Shown: positions 53,658-63,171 of the stretch, in pieces | Position numbering within the stretch: position 1 is the first letter of the stretch | Layout: each line of letters begins with the position of its first letter | Made by a program: the position numbers and the translations under genes | Notes under the pieces: model-generated | The model's database searches: none | What the model was told of the DNA's origin: nothing | What the model saw: the letters and a program-made list of their open reading frames with translations, nothing else | Source: CAVTQZ01 sp963737015 | GTDB lineage: Bacteria; Actinomycetota; Acidimicrobiia; Acidimicrobiales; UBA8190 | Reading direction: 5' to 3' | DNA length: 64,000 nucleotides | Assembly (NCBI GenBank): GCA_963737015.1 | Contig: CAVTQZ010000001.1 | Span: 558,001-622,000, forward strand

Positions 53658-54521
53658 TTGAGCACGTTGACCGGGCCGGTTGGCGAAAAGGTCGCCAAGA
53701 CGCTCGGTGGCAAACGTGTGAAACCCCTCGTCGACTTACCCGGACCGATCGGGGACAAGGTCACCAACATCTTCAAGGAGATCGGGGCCATGTTCGCCGT
53801 GGCCCTCGAATCCATGCGCCTCCTGTTCCGCCGCGGGCTCCCCATCGGGGAGTTCCTCGACCAGTGCTGGTTCTTGGCACGCGTCACGACCCTTCCGCTG
53901 ATACTCGTCTCGATCCCGTTCGGCATCGTGATAGCGCTCGAGGTCGGGTCTCTTCTCCAACAGATCGGTGCGCAGTCGCAGCTCGGTGCTGCGATGGTGT
54001 TGGCGGTGGTGCGCGAGCAGGCGCCGGTCGCCACCGCCTTGTTGATCGCGGGAGCGGGGGGGTCGGCCATGTGCGCCGACCTAGGTTCCCGGCGGATCCG
54101 CGACGAGCTCGACGCCATGCAGGTCATGGCGGTCAACCCCCTGCACCGTCTCGTGCTCCCTCGGCTCATGGCATCGATGGTGATCGCCGTGCTGCTCGAC
54201 GCGGTGGTGAGCGTGGCCGGTATCGCGGGTGGGTGGTACTTCGGGACCCGCTCGATACACATAACGACGTCGAGCTTTTTTGCGACCTTCTCAGAGCTGA
54301 GCCAGCTGGCCGACCTCTGGATGGCCCTGTTCAAGGCGGCCGTCTTCGGGTTCCTCGCGGCGATGGTCGCCTGTTACAAGGGCCTGTACGCCAAGGGCGG
54401 CCCGAAGGGTGTGGGTGACGCCGTGAACCAGGCGGTCGTCGTCACGTTCGTGCTCGCCTTCTTCGTGAATTTCGTGCTCACTGTCGTTTACTTCAACTTC
54501 ATACCCCAGAAGACGATCTGA
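53658..54521 (+). CDS. MlaE/YrbE-family permease, first of pair
   Basis: 287 residues, TTG 53658 with an upstream GAAGGGGG. ABC permease that, with its partner, forms the membrane core of the Mce importer. G-F-x-x-E-replaced pattern L-G-S-R-R-I-R-D-E-L-D-A-M-Q-V-M and five to six hydrophobic segments are typical. It is followed by the second permease with a TGATG overlap. Confidence 0.92.
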   Translation: MSTLTGPVGEKVAKTLGGKRVKPLVDLPGPIGDKVTNIFKEIGAMFAVALESMRLLFRRGLPIGEFLDQCWFLARVTTLPLILVSIPFGIVIALEVGSLLQQIGAQSQLGAAMVLAVVREQAPVATALLIAGAGGSAMCADLGSRRIRDELDAMQVMAVNPLHRLVLPRLMASMVIAVLLDAVVSVAGIAGGWYFGTRSIHITTSSFFATFSELSQLADLWMALFKAAVFGFLAAMVACYKGLYAKGGPKGVGDAVNQAVVVTFVLAFFVNFVLTVVYFNFIPQKTI

Positions 54522-55435
54522 TGAGCTCGACGACCGTTCAAGAGGCGACGACAGCAGCGATAGACGTCCCCGGCGAGGCCCCGTCCCCGAACGGCACGAC
54601 CCCGGTGAAGGACCGTGTCGCGTCTGCGGGGGAGGGATTCGCAAACGTACTGGACCTGGCGTTCGACCAGATCCGCTTCTACTTGAAGGTCATATGGGAC
54701 CTGCCCAAGGGGCTGCGCTACCGACGCGAGATCACGGTCCTCGTCTCCGACATAACGATCGGGACCGGGGCGCTCGTGATCGGAGGAGGCATGTTCTTCG
54801 TCGTTACGAGCATTGCCTTCTTCACCGGTACCGAGGTCGGCCTCGAGGGCTTCACCGGGTTGCAGCAGATCGGCGCTCAAGCCTTCGTCGGGATCATCTC
54901 ATCCTTGGCGAATACCCGTGAGATAACCCCACTCGTCGCTGGCGTGGCCCTCGCCGCTCAGGTGGGGGCGGGGTTCACCGCTCAGCTCGGCGCGATGCGG
55001 ATCTCTGAGGAGATCGACGCGCTCGAGGTGATGGGTGTCAACAGTTTCACCTACCTCGTGACCACGCGGGTGTGGGCAGCGCTCATCTGCATGATCCCGC
55101 TGTATCTCGCGGCCCTGTTCGCAAGCTTCCTTGCGACCGAGCTCATCGTCACGAAGTTCTTCGGCCTCTCGACCGGTGTCTACCAGCACTACTTCCAGCT
55201 CTTCCTGCCGCCGATAGACGTCTTCTACTCGTTCGTGAAGGCCATCGTCTTCGCCATCGCCGTGACGATGGTCCACTGCTACTACGGCTACAACGCCACC
55301 GGTGGCCCGGCCGGCGTCGGCGTGGCCGCGGGTCGCGCCATCCGGATATCGATCATCGCGGTCGTCATCCTCAACCTGATCCTCTCCACCGTCATGTTCG
55401 GCGGGACGAGCTCCACCGCGAGGCTGGTCGGATGA
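54521..55435 (+). CDS. MlaE/YrbE-family permease, second of pair
   Basis: 304 residues. Q-L-G-A-M-R-I-S-E-E-I-D-A-L-E-V-M-G-V is the conserved MlaE coupling helix, with several hydrophobic segments. It pairs with the preceding permease; Walker-type ATPase is supplied by the mceG-like gene at 46.7 kb. Its TGA overlaps the first mce ATG. Confidence 0.92.
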   Translation: MSSTTVQEATTAAIDVPGEAPSPNGTTPVKDRVASAGEGFANVLDLAFDQIRFYLKVIWDLPKGLRYRREITVLVSDITIGTGALVIGGGMFFVVTSIAFFTGTEVGLEGFTGLQQIGAQAFVGIISSLANTREITPLVAGVALAAQVGAGFTAQLGAMRISEEIDALEVMGVNSFTYLVTTRVWAALICMIPLYLAALFASFLATELIVTKFFGLSTGVYQHYFQLFLPPIDVFYSFVKAIVFAIAVTMVHCYYGYNATGGPAGVGVAAGRAIRISIIAVVILNLILSTVMFGGTSSTARLVG

Positions 55436-56790
55436 CCGGGGTCAAGGGTCTCTTCGAGAACCGCCTCGTGCGGCTCGTGACGGTGGTCGTCACCTTCGTC
55501 GTCGTCATCAGCGCTGTGGTCGTGATCGTGAAGGCATCGAACGGGGCCTTCTCCGGCCAGTACCAGTTGACAGGCACCTTCTCAAGATCGGGCGAAGGTC
55601 TGCACGCGGGCTCCGAAGTCGTCTACAGGGGCGTGCAGGTAGGCCGGGTCTCCAACATCAACCTGGACGACCGACAGGCGCACGTGACGATGGCGATCAA
55701 CCCGAACTTCACGGTGCCTTCGAACGCCTCTGCGACCATCGCCCCTCTGAACGTCTTCGGAGCCGACCAGATCGTCTTGACGTTCCCCTCCCAGAAAGCC
55801 TCTGCGTTGTCTCCGGGCGCGACGATCGCACGGACAGCGGTCAACCCGGAGCTAGGAGACCTCTTCGCAGCAGCAGCTCCCCTCCTCAACGAGATCGATT
55901 CGCAGGATCTGTCGTCGGTGATAAGCGACCTGGCTCAGGCGTCGGTCGGCGAGGGCCCCACGATCGCCGCGAGCATCAACGAGGGGGCGAAGCTGGCGAC
56001 TCTCCTCGACCAGACGTTGCCGGCTCAGCTCAACGCGCTCGACTCCTTCAGTGGCTTCGTTAACACGCTCGAACCCACGGCCTCGTCGTTCAACGCCATC
56101 TCGCAGGCGTCGAACATCGCTCTTCCCGCTTTCAACGCAGCGGCACCTGAGTACGCGCGCCTGCTACGAACGCTCACTCCATTCGCCCAGAACCTCGCCG
56201 ACTTCCTTGCCGCGTATCACCCGGATTTCGAGACCATCCTGAACTCCGGTGACGACATAGCGAGGGTCATCCTCGCCCAGCAGAACCAGATCGGACAGGT
56301 GATCGCCGGTCTCGGTATGTACGCCGGCGTGTTCGCGAAAGGCCTCGACCCGGCCGAGGTGCTCCCGGACGGATCACACTTCGCCTACTTCAACACCTTC
56401 GTTCTCTTCGGCGACATCAACCAGCTCGTGTGCGGCCTGATCGCCCCCGCCCAACCCGGCCTGTCTTCACTTCAACCTTTGCAACAGGCGCTTCTCGGTG
56501 CCGGTTCTCCGTTCAAGTGCACGAGTCAGCTGGCGGCTTTCAATGCTGCGCAGTCGAAGCCGGCACCCACCACGGCGGCGCCCGTGTCGCAGAACACGAA
56601 GCAGTCCGCCCAGAACCTCTCGACCGGAATCAACAAGATCCTCGGCACACCCCAGCCCTCCTCATCGTCGAGCGGCGTGGGTTCGATCATCAACCAGCTC
56701 TTGGGCGGCGGTTCCTCTTCGAGCTCCGTGAGCTCGAACGGCGCCAACAGCTCTTCGTCGGGCCTGGGCTCCTTGCTGGGTGGTTTGTGA
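55432..56790 (+). CDS. Mce-family protein 1 (MceA position)
   Basis: 452 residues. One N-terminal membrane helix (about residues 13-33), then the MCE domain (Y-Q-L-T-G-T-F-S-R-S-G-E-G-L and V-Y-R-G-V-Q-V-G-R-V), an alpha-helical needle region and a Ser/Gly-rich tail ending G-S-L-L-G-G-L. Mce proteins form the extracytoplasmic tunnel that carries lipids to the permease. Confidence 0.92.
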   Translation: MTGVKGLFENRLVRLVTVVVTFVVVISAVVVIVKASNGAFSGQYQLTGTFSRSGEGLHAGSEVVYRGVQVGRVSNINLDDRQAHVTMAINPNFTVPSNASATIAPLNVFGADQIVLTFPSQKASALSPGATIARTAVNPELGDLFAAAAPLLNEIDSQDLSSVISDLAQASVGEGPTIAASINEGAKLATLLDQTLPAQLNALDSFSGFVNTLEPTASSFNAISQASNIALPAFNAAAPEYARLLRTLTPFAQNLADFLAAYHPDFETILNSGDDIARVILAQQNQIGQVIAGLGMYAGVFAKGLDPAEVLPDGSHFAYFNTFVLFGDINQLVCGLIAPAQPGLSSLQPLQQALLGAGSPFKCTSQLAAFNAAQSKPAPTTAAPVSQNTKQSAQNLSTGINKILGTPQPSSSSSGVGSIINQLLGGGSSSSSVSSNGANSSSSGLGSLLGGL

Positions 56791-58019
56791 TGAGCAGCGT
56801 GTTCGGACGGATCGGATGGTCGCTACAGAGCATTTGGGTGCGCGTGCGGCGAAGCGGGATCTTCCAACCGACGGCACTGAAGGTGGGGGCATTCGCTCTC
56901 GTGTGTCTAATCCTGCTCGCGGGGCTCGCCGCTCGGATCGGGAACATCACCTTCTTCTCGCACCGCGTCACTTACAGCGCCCAGCTCACCGACGCGACGG
57001 GGCTCACCCCGTCCGACGACGTGAAGATCGCCGGTGTGACCGTCGGGCAGGTGAGCTCGGTGAGCCTCCAGCACGGGCACGCCCTCGTCACCTTCTCGGT
57101 CAACAGCAACGTCCACCTGAAGTCCGGGACACAAGCCGGCCTTCAGTGGCAGAACGTTATCGGGCAGAAATTCCTGTATCTCTTTCCTTCGAGTAGCGGC
57201 CGCCTGCTCAAGGCCGGATCAATGATCCCGCTGTCGAACAGCGTTCCCGAAGCCGATGTGGGCGCGCTTCTAAATTCACTTGGTCCACTGCTGGGCGCGT
57301 TGCACCCTCAGCAGTCGAACGAGATCGTGGAGGCCTTCGCAAACACCTTGAATGGCGACGAGACCCAGGTCGACCAGTTGATCCAGAACGCCGCCACCGT
57401 GTCACAGACAGTCGGGTCGGTCGACAGCCAGGTGGGGCAGCTCGTCACCGACCTGAACCAGGTGATGAGCGCTCTGTCATCCAGAAGCAGCGACCTGGGG
57501 CAGGTGATCGCGAACCTGCAGGGCGTCTCACAGACACTGGCGAGCCGCAACGACCTGCTCGACCAGACCGTCGGGAACCTGGGGACGATCTCCGGAGAGG
57601 TCGCGTCTCTCGAATCGAACACTCACGGCAACCTCTCGAATGCCATAACCGATCTCCAGGCTGTTTCCGCGGAGATCCAGGGCCGGGAGTCCGAGCTTTC
57701 CCAAGGCCTTTCGACCCTCGGTTCGGGCCTGGCCGGATATCAGGAGATCTCTTCGTTTGGCCAGTGGTTCCAGATCCAGATCGTCTATTCGTGCCTCGCG
57801 AACGAGACCGGCGGCTGCAACTATTACCAGGGCTCGAACCCGCCATCGGGCTCAGGGCCCGGCGGCACCCCGCCTGCGTCGGGACTCCCCAGTTCGAGCA
57901 GCAGCTCCAGCTCTCTTGGAATTCTCGGCACGCCGACGTCTTCGAGCGGCACGAGCGAGAGCGTCGGCGGGCTGCTTCGTTCGGTCGCAGGCCAGGCGAG
58001 CGGGGGAGGCACCCCGTGA
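56790..58019 (+). CDS. Mce-family protein 2 (MceB position)
   Basis: 409 residues. Membrane helix at about residues 30-50, MCE domain (Y-S-A-Q-L-T-D-A-T-G-L, V-K-I-A-G-V-T-V-G-Q-V), a long Gln/Ser-rich helical region and a Ser-rich tail with S-V-G-G-L-L-R-S. ATG overlaps the preceding stop. Only part of the hexameric Mce tunnel. Confidence 0.92.
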   Translation: MSSVFGRIGWSLQSIWVRVRRSGIFQPTALKVGAFALVCLILLAGLAARIGNITFFSHRVTYSAQLTDATGLTPSDDVKIAGVTVGQVSSVSLQHGHALVTFSVNSNVHLKSGTQAGLQWQNVIGQKFLYLFPSSSGRLLKAGSMIPLSNSVPEADVGALLNSLGPLLGALHPQQSNEIVEAFANTLNGDETQVDQLIQNAATVSQTVGSVDSQVGQLVTDLNQVMSALSSRSSDLGQVIANLQGVSQTLASRNDLLDQTVGNLGTISGEVASLESNTHGNLSNAITDLQAVSAEIQGRESELSQGLSTLGSGLAGYQEISSFGQWFQIQIVYSCLANETGGCNYYQGSNPPSGSGPGGTPPASGLPSSSSSSSSLGILGTPTSSSGTSESVGGLLRSVAGQASGGGTP

Positions 58020-58038
58020 AGCGACAGGTGACGTCGTC

Positions 58039-59292
58039 ATGAAATCCTTCACCGAACGCGACCCTCGGATCATCGGCCTGGTGGCCGTCGTCGTGGCGCT
58101 TGTCGTAATTGCCGGTGTCCTCTTCCTCAACCGGTCGGTCTTCCTGCCGAGCTACACCCTCCACGCGCGCTTTCAGGACGCCGCCGGGATCGGTAAGGGA
58201 GCGCCCGTGAGCGTCGCAGGGGTGAAGGTGGGAAGCGTGAGCGCTGTCCACCTGAACGGCAACGCGGTGGTCGTCGACCTTTCGATGAACCACGGAGTGG
58301 TCCTGCCTCAGAAGACGGCGGCCGCCATCGAGGTCGAAACGGTCCTCGGTGTGCTCGACGTGACGCTCCAGCCGAAAAGCGGTTGGTCACACCCACTTCA
58401 GTCCGGGGCCATGATCACCGACACCGCCGTCCCGGTCGAGTTCCAGGATCTCCAGAACACGACGGGGAACCTTCTCCAGAACTCCGATGTCGCGGCGTTC
58501 AACCAGCTTCTTCAGTCCGTCGAGGCAATAACGCAGGGCAAGGAGAGCGAGGTCGCTCAGATCATCTCGGGTCTCGGAGGGTTCACCCAGGTCATAAACC
58601 AGCGCAGCTCGCAGGTTTCGAGCCTGATCGACGCGTCGAACTCGGTGGCCGCGGCCGTTGCCCAAAAGGACCAGGCGCTCGGCTCGTTGGTGGACAACCT
58701 GGCCACGGTGGTCCAGGGACTCGCGGACCACTCGAGCCAGCTGGGAGCGCTCATCGCCAACACGGACGCGATCGCGACTCAGACGGCGAGCCTCATCGGA
58801 CAGAACCAGCCCACCCTGCAGGGCCTTATAAGCCATCTGACTTCCGTGCTCGGTGTGATCCAGCAACACCAGGACGACCTGGCTCAAGCGGTGTCCTACC
58901 TCGACAGCGCGATCACCGGCTTCCAGTCGATCGGGGTCTCGGGCCCGAACAACACGCCCAACCCGTACTGGGCCAACCAATACGTGAACCTTCTGAGCCT
59001 GAGCGGCGGTTACAGCTTGCTCGGGAACTGTGGCGAGCTCGATCAGGCGCTCGACGAGGTGCTCGGGCCCGATCCGACTGCCTGTGACCAGCGAAGCGGT
59101 CCGCCCGTGAGCGACAACTCCGCAACCCCTTCCGGAGGCCCTGGCGGCAATAGCTCCTCGAGCTCCTCGGCCTCCGGCGCTTCGGGTACTTCGGGCTCCT
59201 CGGCCACGTCGGGACAGAACACGAGCTCGGCCTCGACGAGCGCGAACCCCCTCCAGCAGATCTTCTCGCCGTTGCTCGGAGGCAAGTCGTGA
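58039..59292 (+). CDS. Mce-family protein 3 (MceC position)
   Basis: 417 residues. ATG 58039; N-terminal helix (L-V-A-V-V-V-A-L-V-V-I-A-G-V-L-F), MCE domain (Y-T-L-H-A-R-F-Q-D-A-A-G-I, V-S-V-A-G-V-K-V-G-S-V), helical region, then a Ser/Gly/Thr tail ending F-S-P-L-L-G-G-K-S. The 19 bases before the start are the only gap in the mce run. Confidence 0.92.
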   Translation: MKSFTERDPRIIGLVAVVVALVVIAGVLFLNRSVFLPSYTLHARFQDAAGIGKGAPVSVAGVKVGSVSAVHLNGNAVVVDLSMNHGVVLPQKTAAAIEVETVLGVLDVTLQPKSGWSHPLQSGAMITDTAVPVEFQDLQNTTGNLLQNSDVAAFNQLLQSVEAITQGKESEVAQIISGLGGFTQVINQRSSQVSSLIDASNSVAAAVAQKDQALGSLVDNLATVVQGLADHSSQLGALIANTDAIATQTASLIGQNQPTLQGLISHLTSVLGVIQQHQDDLAQAVSYLDSAITGFQSIGVSGPNNTPNPYWANQYVNLLSLSGGYSLLGNCGELDQALDEVLGPDPTACDQRSGPPVSDNSATPSGGPGGNSSSSSSASGASGTSGSSATSGQNTSSASTSANPLQQIFSPLLGGKS

Positions 59293-60734
59293 GGCCGTTC
59301 AGCGCTGCGAGGAGCGTTAGCGCGAACCGGTTCGCTCGCGTCGGCGTCGTCGGGGCTTGTGTGCTCCTCGCCGCGACACTCCTGGCTTCGTGCGGGTCGG
59401 GCGGCTCCGGTTACACGATCCGTGCGGTGTTCCAGAGTGCTGAGGGTCTGTTCCCCGGTAACTCCGTCGACATCCTCGGCGTCGCGAAGGGGAGTGTGAC
59501 GAAAGTCAAGCCTCAGGCGAACGAGGTGCTCGTGACGATGTCGATCAACGCCGGCCAGGCACTGCCTGCAGGCGTTCGCGCATCCCTGACGAACCCCCAG
59601 TTGCTCGGTGAGCCGTCGATCGAGCTGTCCCCCGGCTACAGCGGGGGCCCCACGCTTGGCGCGGGATCTCTCATCCCGGAGACCCGCACGTCGGTGCCGG
59701 TCTCGACGGACCAGATACTTCGGGACCTGCAGACCTATCTACGCGAGGTGAACCCGCAGGCTCTCGGCGGGGTGATCTCGAACCTGGCCCAGGACCTCCA
59801 GGGACAGGGCCAGGGCCTGAACGTCCTCATATCGCAGGGGGCGGGGACCCTCAACCTCTTGGCGCAAAAGGGCACCGAGCTCGGGCAGCTCAACGGCTCC
59901 CTGGCGCAGATAACGGGCACGCTGCGAGAGCGGACAGGGACGGTTACACAGTTACTGCAGGCCTACAACACAGTTGGAAACGTGATCGCGCAGAACGCGG
60001 GTCCCCTCGGCGATGCGATCGACCAGCTCGAGAATATGTCGGCTCAGCTCTCCCAGCTGCTCAACCCGAATCTGCAGCCCCTGCAGAGCGACATTGCAAC
60101 TATCACCCAGGTGGGTCGGTCGCTCGACCGCAACCTGGGATCGATCGACCAGGGCCTCGCATCCACGGATTCGCTGTTCGCCGGTGCCGGGCGCGCATAC
60201 GACCCCACTTACAACTGGTTGAACCTGAATGTGCCCACTGCGCCCGGTCTCACCTCCGACGTGGTGGCGGGCCTCGTGCGCGACAGGTTGGCCGGGATCT
60301 GTCGTCGAGTGCTCGACCACCACAGTGCGGGTCTGAGCGCTTCACAGCTCTCGACCCTTCAGAGTTGCGGCAATCCGGACTCCGGTTTCTTCGACCCGCT
60401 CTTGTCAGCCCTGCCGAACATCTTGAGCGGTGCCTCCGGAAGCGGTTCGTCTTCTTCCCAGAATTCCCAGAGTGCGCAAGGCGCCCAAGCGGCGATCGCC
60501 AAGGGCCTCACGGAGATCCCGGGGCTCACCCCTTCGCAGCAGCAGCAACTCTCGCAGATCCCCCCCTCGGACCTGTCGGGCGGTGCATCTGCGAGCTCCA
60601 ACGGCGCCAGCTCCTCACAGCTGAACCCGTCCTCCCCGCAAGGTCCTAGCTCCTCCAATGGCGGCGGCGGCCTCCTCGGTGGCCTTCTCCACGGGCTGTC
60701 CGGAGCGGTGCACTTCTTCGGGAGTCTCTTTTGA
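59289..60734 (+). CDS. Mce-family lipoprotein 4 (MceD position)
   Basis: 481 residues, GTG 59289 overlapping the previous stop. Signal peptide with lipobox L-L-A-S-C (cysteine about residue 36), MCE domain (I-R-A-V-F-Q-S-A-E-G-L, V-D-I-L-G-V-A-K-G-S-V), and a tail that includes G-G-L-L-G-G-L-L. A lipid anchor at this position is unusual: mycobacterial mce operons normally have it only in MceE. Confidence 0.9.
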   Translation: MRPFSAARSVSANRFARVGVVGACVLLAATLLASCGSGGSGYTIRAVFQSAEGLFPGNSVDILGVAKGSVTKVKPQANEVLVTMSINAGQALPAGVRASLTNPQLLGEPSIELSPGYSGGPTLGAGSLIPETRTSVPVSTDQILRDLQTYLREVNPQALGGVISNLAQDLQGQGQGLNVLISQGAGTLNLLAQKGTELGQLNGSLAQITGTLRERTGTVTQLLQAYNTVGNVIAQNAGPLGDAIDQLENMSAQLSQLLNPNLQPLQSDIATITQVGRSLDRNLGSIDQGLASTDSLFAGAGRAYDPTYNWLNLNVPTAPGLTSDVVAGLVRDRLAGICRRVLDHHSAGLSASQLSTLQSCGNPDSGFFDPLLSALPNILSGASGSGSSSSQNSQSAQGAQAAIAKGLTEIPGLTPSQQQQLSQIPPSDLSGGASASSNGASSSQLNPSSPQGPSSSNGGGGLLGGLLHGLSGAVHFFGSLF

Positions 60735-61732
60735 GACCGCCTGACCGCTTGAAGCGGCTGGCGTTCCGGGCGGTGCTCGGATTGGGCGCGGTCGGTCTTG
60801 CAGGTGGGGTGCTCACGGCCTGCTCGGGGGGAGGCGCGGGGACTATCACGGCTTCTGCGGTGTTCAGCGACGTGAACGACCTCGTGGCCGGCGCGCCGGT
60901 TCAGTTCGACAACATCTCGGTCGGGAGCGTGAAATCGATCTCGCTGGACGGCGACCAGGCCAAGGTCACGATGACGATCCAGCAGGACGCGAATGTCCCC
61001 GCCGACGTGAGCGCCCAGCTCAAGCAGACCACCATCCTGGGCGAGCACTTCGTCTCGCTCGTGTCGCAGACCGATTCGGGGCCTCCGCTCAGAAGCGGCG
61101 CGGTCATACACAATACCGAGTTCATCCCGGGGATCCAGCAGCTCGTTTCCTCCGGAACCCAGGTCTTCGGTGCAGTGAATGCTGCAGAGCTCGCCGAGAT
61201 GATCGACAACGGAGCGCAGGGATTCGGGAACGAGTCGTCGCAGCTGCGACAGTTGCTGAACAACTTCAGTACGGTCCTCGGCGGGTACGCGACGCGTTCG
61301 AGTGAGATCCAGTCGGTGATCGACCAGCTGGACAAGTTCAGTGCCACCCTTGCGCCGGACGCACAGCAGAACGCCCAGGCCATTGCGAACCTCGCCCAGA
61401 CCACGCAGACGTTGTCGCAGCAGTCCTCCCAGTTCGAGCAACTGCTCCAGTCACTGAACGACCTGGCTGTTCAGGGTCGCTCTCTGCTCGATACCGGGGT
61501 TCCTCAGACGGAGGATCAGCTGAACGCCCTTTCGGCTCTCGCGAACCAGCTCGCCAAGAACCAAGTGGGCATCGCCCAACTGCTGGAGTACCTGCCGGGT
61601 CACAACTACACGGTGTCCACCGCAGTGGTGAACAACTTCGTCCAGGTGCTCAACGACCTGATCGTGTGCGGCGTACCAGGCGGCGGGGGAAGCCCGAACT
61701 ACGCCACGACCAGCTGCGGGCCGGCCGGATGA
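60731..61732 (+). CDS. Mce-family lipoprotein 5 (MceE position)
   Basis: 333 residues, TTG 60731. Lipobox V-L-T-A-C (cysteine near residue 31), MCE domain (A-S-A-V-F-S-D-V-N-D-L, V-Q-F-D-N-I-S-V-G-S-V) and a helical C-terminus with three cysteines near the end. Shorter than its neighbours because it lacks the Ser/Gly tail. Confidence 0.9.
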   Translation: MRPPDRLKRLAFRAVLGLGAVGLAGGVLTACSGGGAGTITASAVFSDVNDLVAGAPVQFDNISVGSVKSISLDGDQAKVTMTIQQDANVPADVSAQLKQTTILGEHFVSLVSQTDSGPPLRSGAVIHNTEFIPGIQQLVSSGTQVFGAVNAAELAEMIDNGAQGFGNESSQLRQLLNNFSTVLGGYATRSSEIQSVIDQLDKFSATLAPDAQQNAQAIANLAQTTQTLSQQSSQFEQLLQSLNDLAVQGRSLLDTGVPQTEDQLNALSALANQLAKNQVGIAQLLEYLPGHNYTVSTAVVNNFVQVLNDLIVCGVPGGGGSPNYATTSCGPAG

Positions 61733-63171
61733 TCACGCGCCGGATCGTCGCAAACCTCGTCGCCTTCGGCGTGCTTGCCGTCGCCCTCGTGGCGTACGGT
61801 TTCTTCGACCTGCTCGGCAACCCGCTCTCCAGCACGACAACCGTCTACACCGTGTTGCCCTCCGCGGCAGGGCTCTCACCGAACTTCAACGTCACCCTGA
61901 ACGGCGTCGACGTCGGCTCTGTGAAGTCGGTCTCTCTGGTGCCGAAAGGCTCGAAGGTGACGATGTCCATCGACCACGGACAGCCGGTACCGGCGGACGT
62001 GGTGGCACGCGTGGCGATCGCGAACCCTCTCGGGGAGCAAGAGGTGCAGTTGGTCCCCGCATCGTCGTCAGGCGCGGGCGCGTCGGGCGCGATAACAACC
62101 GCAGCACTCTCCGGCTCGCGCAAGGAGGCCGACCGGGCGAGCGCGTTCTTGCAGAACGGGGCCACGGTGCCCGCAGCCCCGGATCCCATTCCCGCAGACG
62201 TCGGTACCGTCGTGGCGGAGGCCACCAAACTCCTGCAGGCGATACCGGTCGGGAGCCTGAACGAGCTGCTCCATCAGACCGCCGTGGCGTTGAACGGCAA
62301 TGCAGGAAGCCTGAGAACCATCGCGTCGGCAAGCGAGATCTTCAGCGAGGAGTTCCTGGCGCAACAGCAGCAGTTCGAATCCTTGCTCTCGAACGCGCCG
62401 CCGGTTCTGAACACCGTCACCCAGAACGCTTCGGCCCTTCAACAGGACCTCGCTGACACCGCCGTTTTCGCCGAAGTTCTCGCGAAGCACGCAAACAACC
62501 TTTCGCAGCTCTTCAACCAGGGATCGAACGCCGCCTCGGATCTCGAGTCGCTCGTGACCGCGAACGAGCCCAACCTGGCATGCATCGTGCACGACAATGC
62601 AAACATCGCCGGCAATCTGGCTTCCTCGCCGAACCTGCAGGACCTCTCCACGGCCCTGGCGACGAACAAGGAGTTCTTCGGGGCTGTGGGCAAGCTCGCC
62701 GTGACCGGACCGGCGATCGCCCTGAACAGCAATGACACGGCACGGACGAACCAGGAGTGGTTGCGGACGCGGCTGCTGATCCCCCCGCTCCAGGTTCCGA
62801 CCCAGCCCGCGCCGGAGCAGTACTCGGCCCCGACCAGCCTGCCGCCCGTGTTGCCGGGAGCAGGCTGTGACACCGAGTTCGGTCAGGGCGTGGGTCCCGT
62901 AACCCAGGCCGGTTTCCACCCGGCCGGTCCCGACGCGAAGGTGGTGCCTCCGAGTACCGCCGACGCCCAGGTCCGAGGTGGCGGAGCCGAGCCGTCTTCC
63001 GCGGCGCCTTCCGCTGCTCGTCTCCACGGAGGCGGGTCCCCCGTTCTGCTGTCCGTGCTCGCCGGATTGGTGGCTCTGGGGTGGCTCGTGACACTCGGCC
63101 ATCGTCGTAGCGCGAGATCGGCAAGACCGGTTCACGTGGTGGCAAGGAGCTCGAAGCGCAAGCCGCAATGA
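61729..63171 (+). CDS. Mce-family protein 6 (MceF position)
   Basis: 480 residues, ATG 61729. N-terminal helix (A-F-G-V-L-A-V-A-L-V-A-Y-G-F-F), MCE domain (Y-T-V-L-P-S-A-A-G-L, V-T-L-N-G-V-D-V-G-S-V), helical region and a second hydrophobic segment near the C-terminus (V-L-L-S-V-L-A-G-L-V-A-L-G-W-L-V) followed by a basic tail, so both ends may be membrane-anchored. Confidence 0.92.
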   Translation: MITRRIVANLVAFGVLAVALVAYGFFDLLGNPLSSTTTVYTVLPSAAGLSPNFNVTLNGVDVGSVKSVSLVPKGSKVTMSIDHGQPVPADVVARVAIANPLGEQEVQLVPASSSGAGASGAITTAALSGSRKEADRASAFLQNGATVPAAPDPIPADVGTVVAEATKLLQAIPVGSLNELLHQTAVALNGNAGSLRTIASASEIFSEEFLAQQQQFESLLSNAPPVLNTVTQNASALQQDLADTAVFAEVLAKHANNLSQLFNQGSNAASDLESLVTANEPNLACIVHDNANIAGNLASSPNLQDLSTALATNKEFFGAVGKLAVTGPAIALNSNDTARTNQEWLRTRLLIPPLQVPTQPAPEQYSAPTSLPPVLPGAGCDTEFGQGVGPVTQAGFHPAGPDAKVVPPSTADAQVRGGGAEPSSAAPSAARLHGGGSPVLLSVLAGLVALGWLVTLGHRRSARSARPVHVVARSSKRKPQ

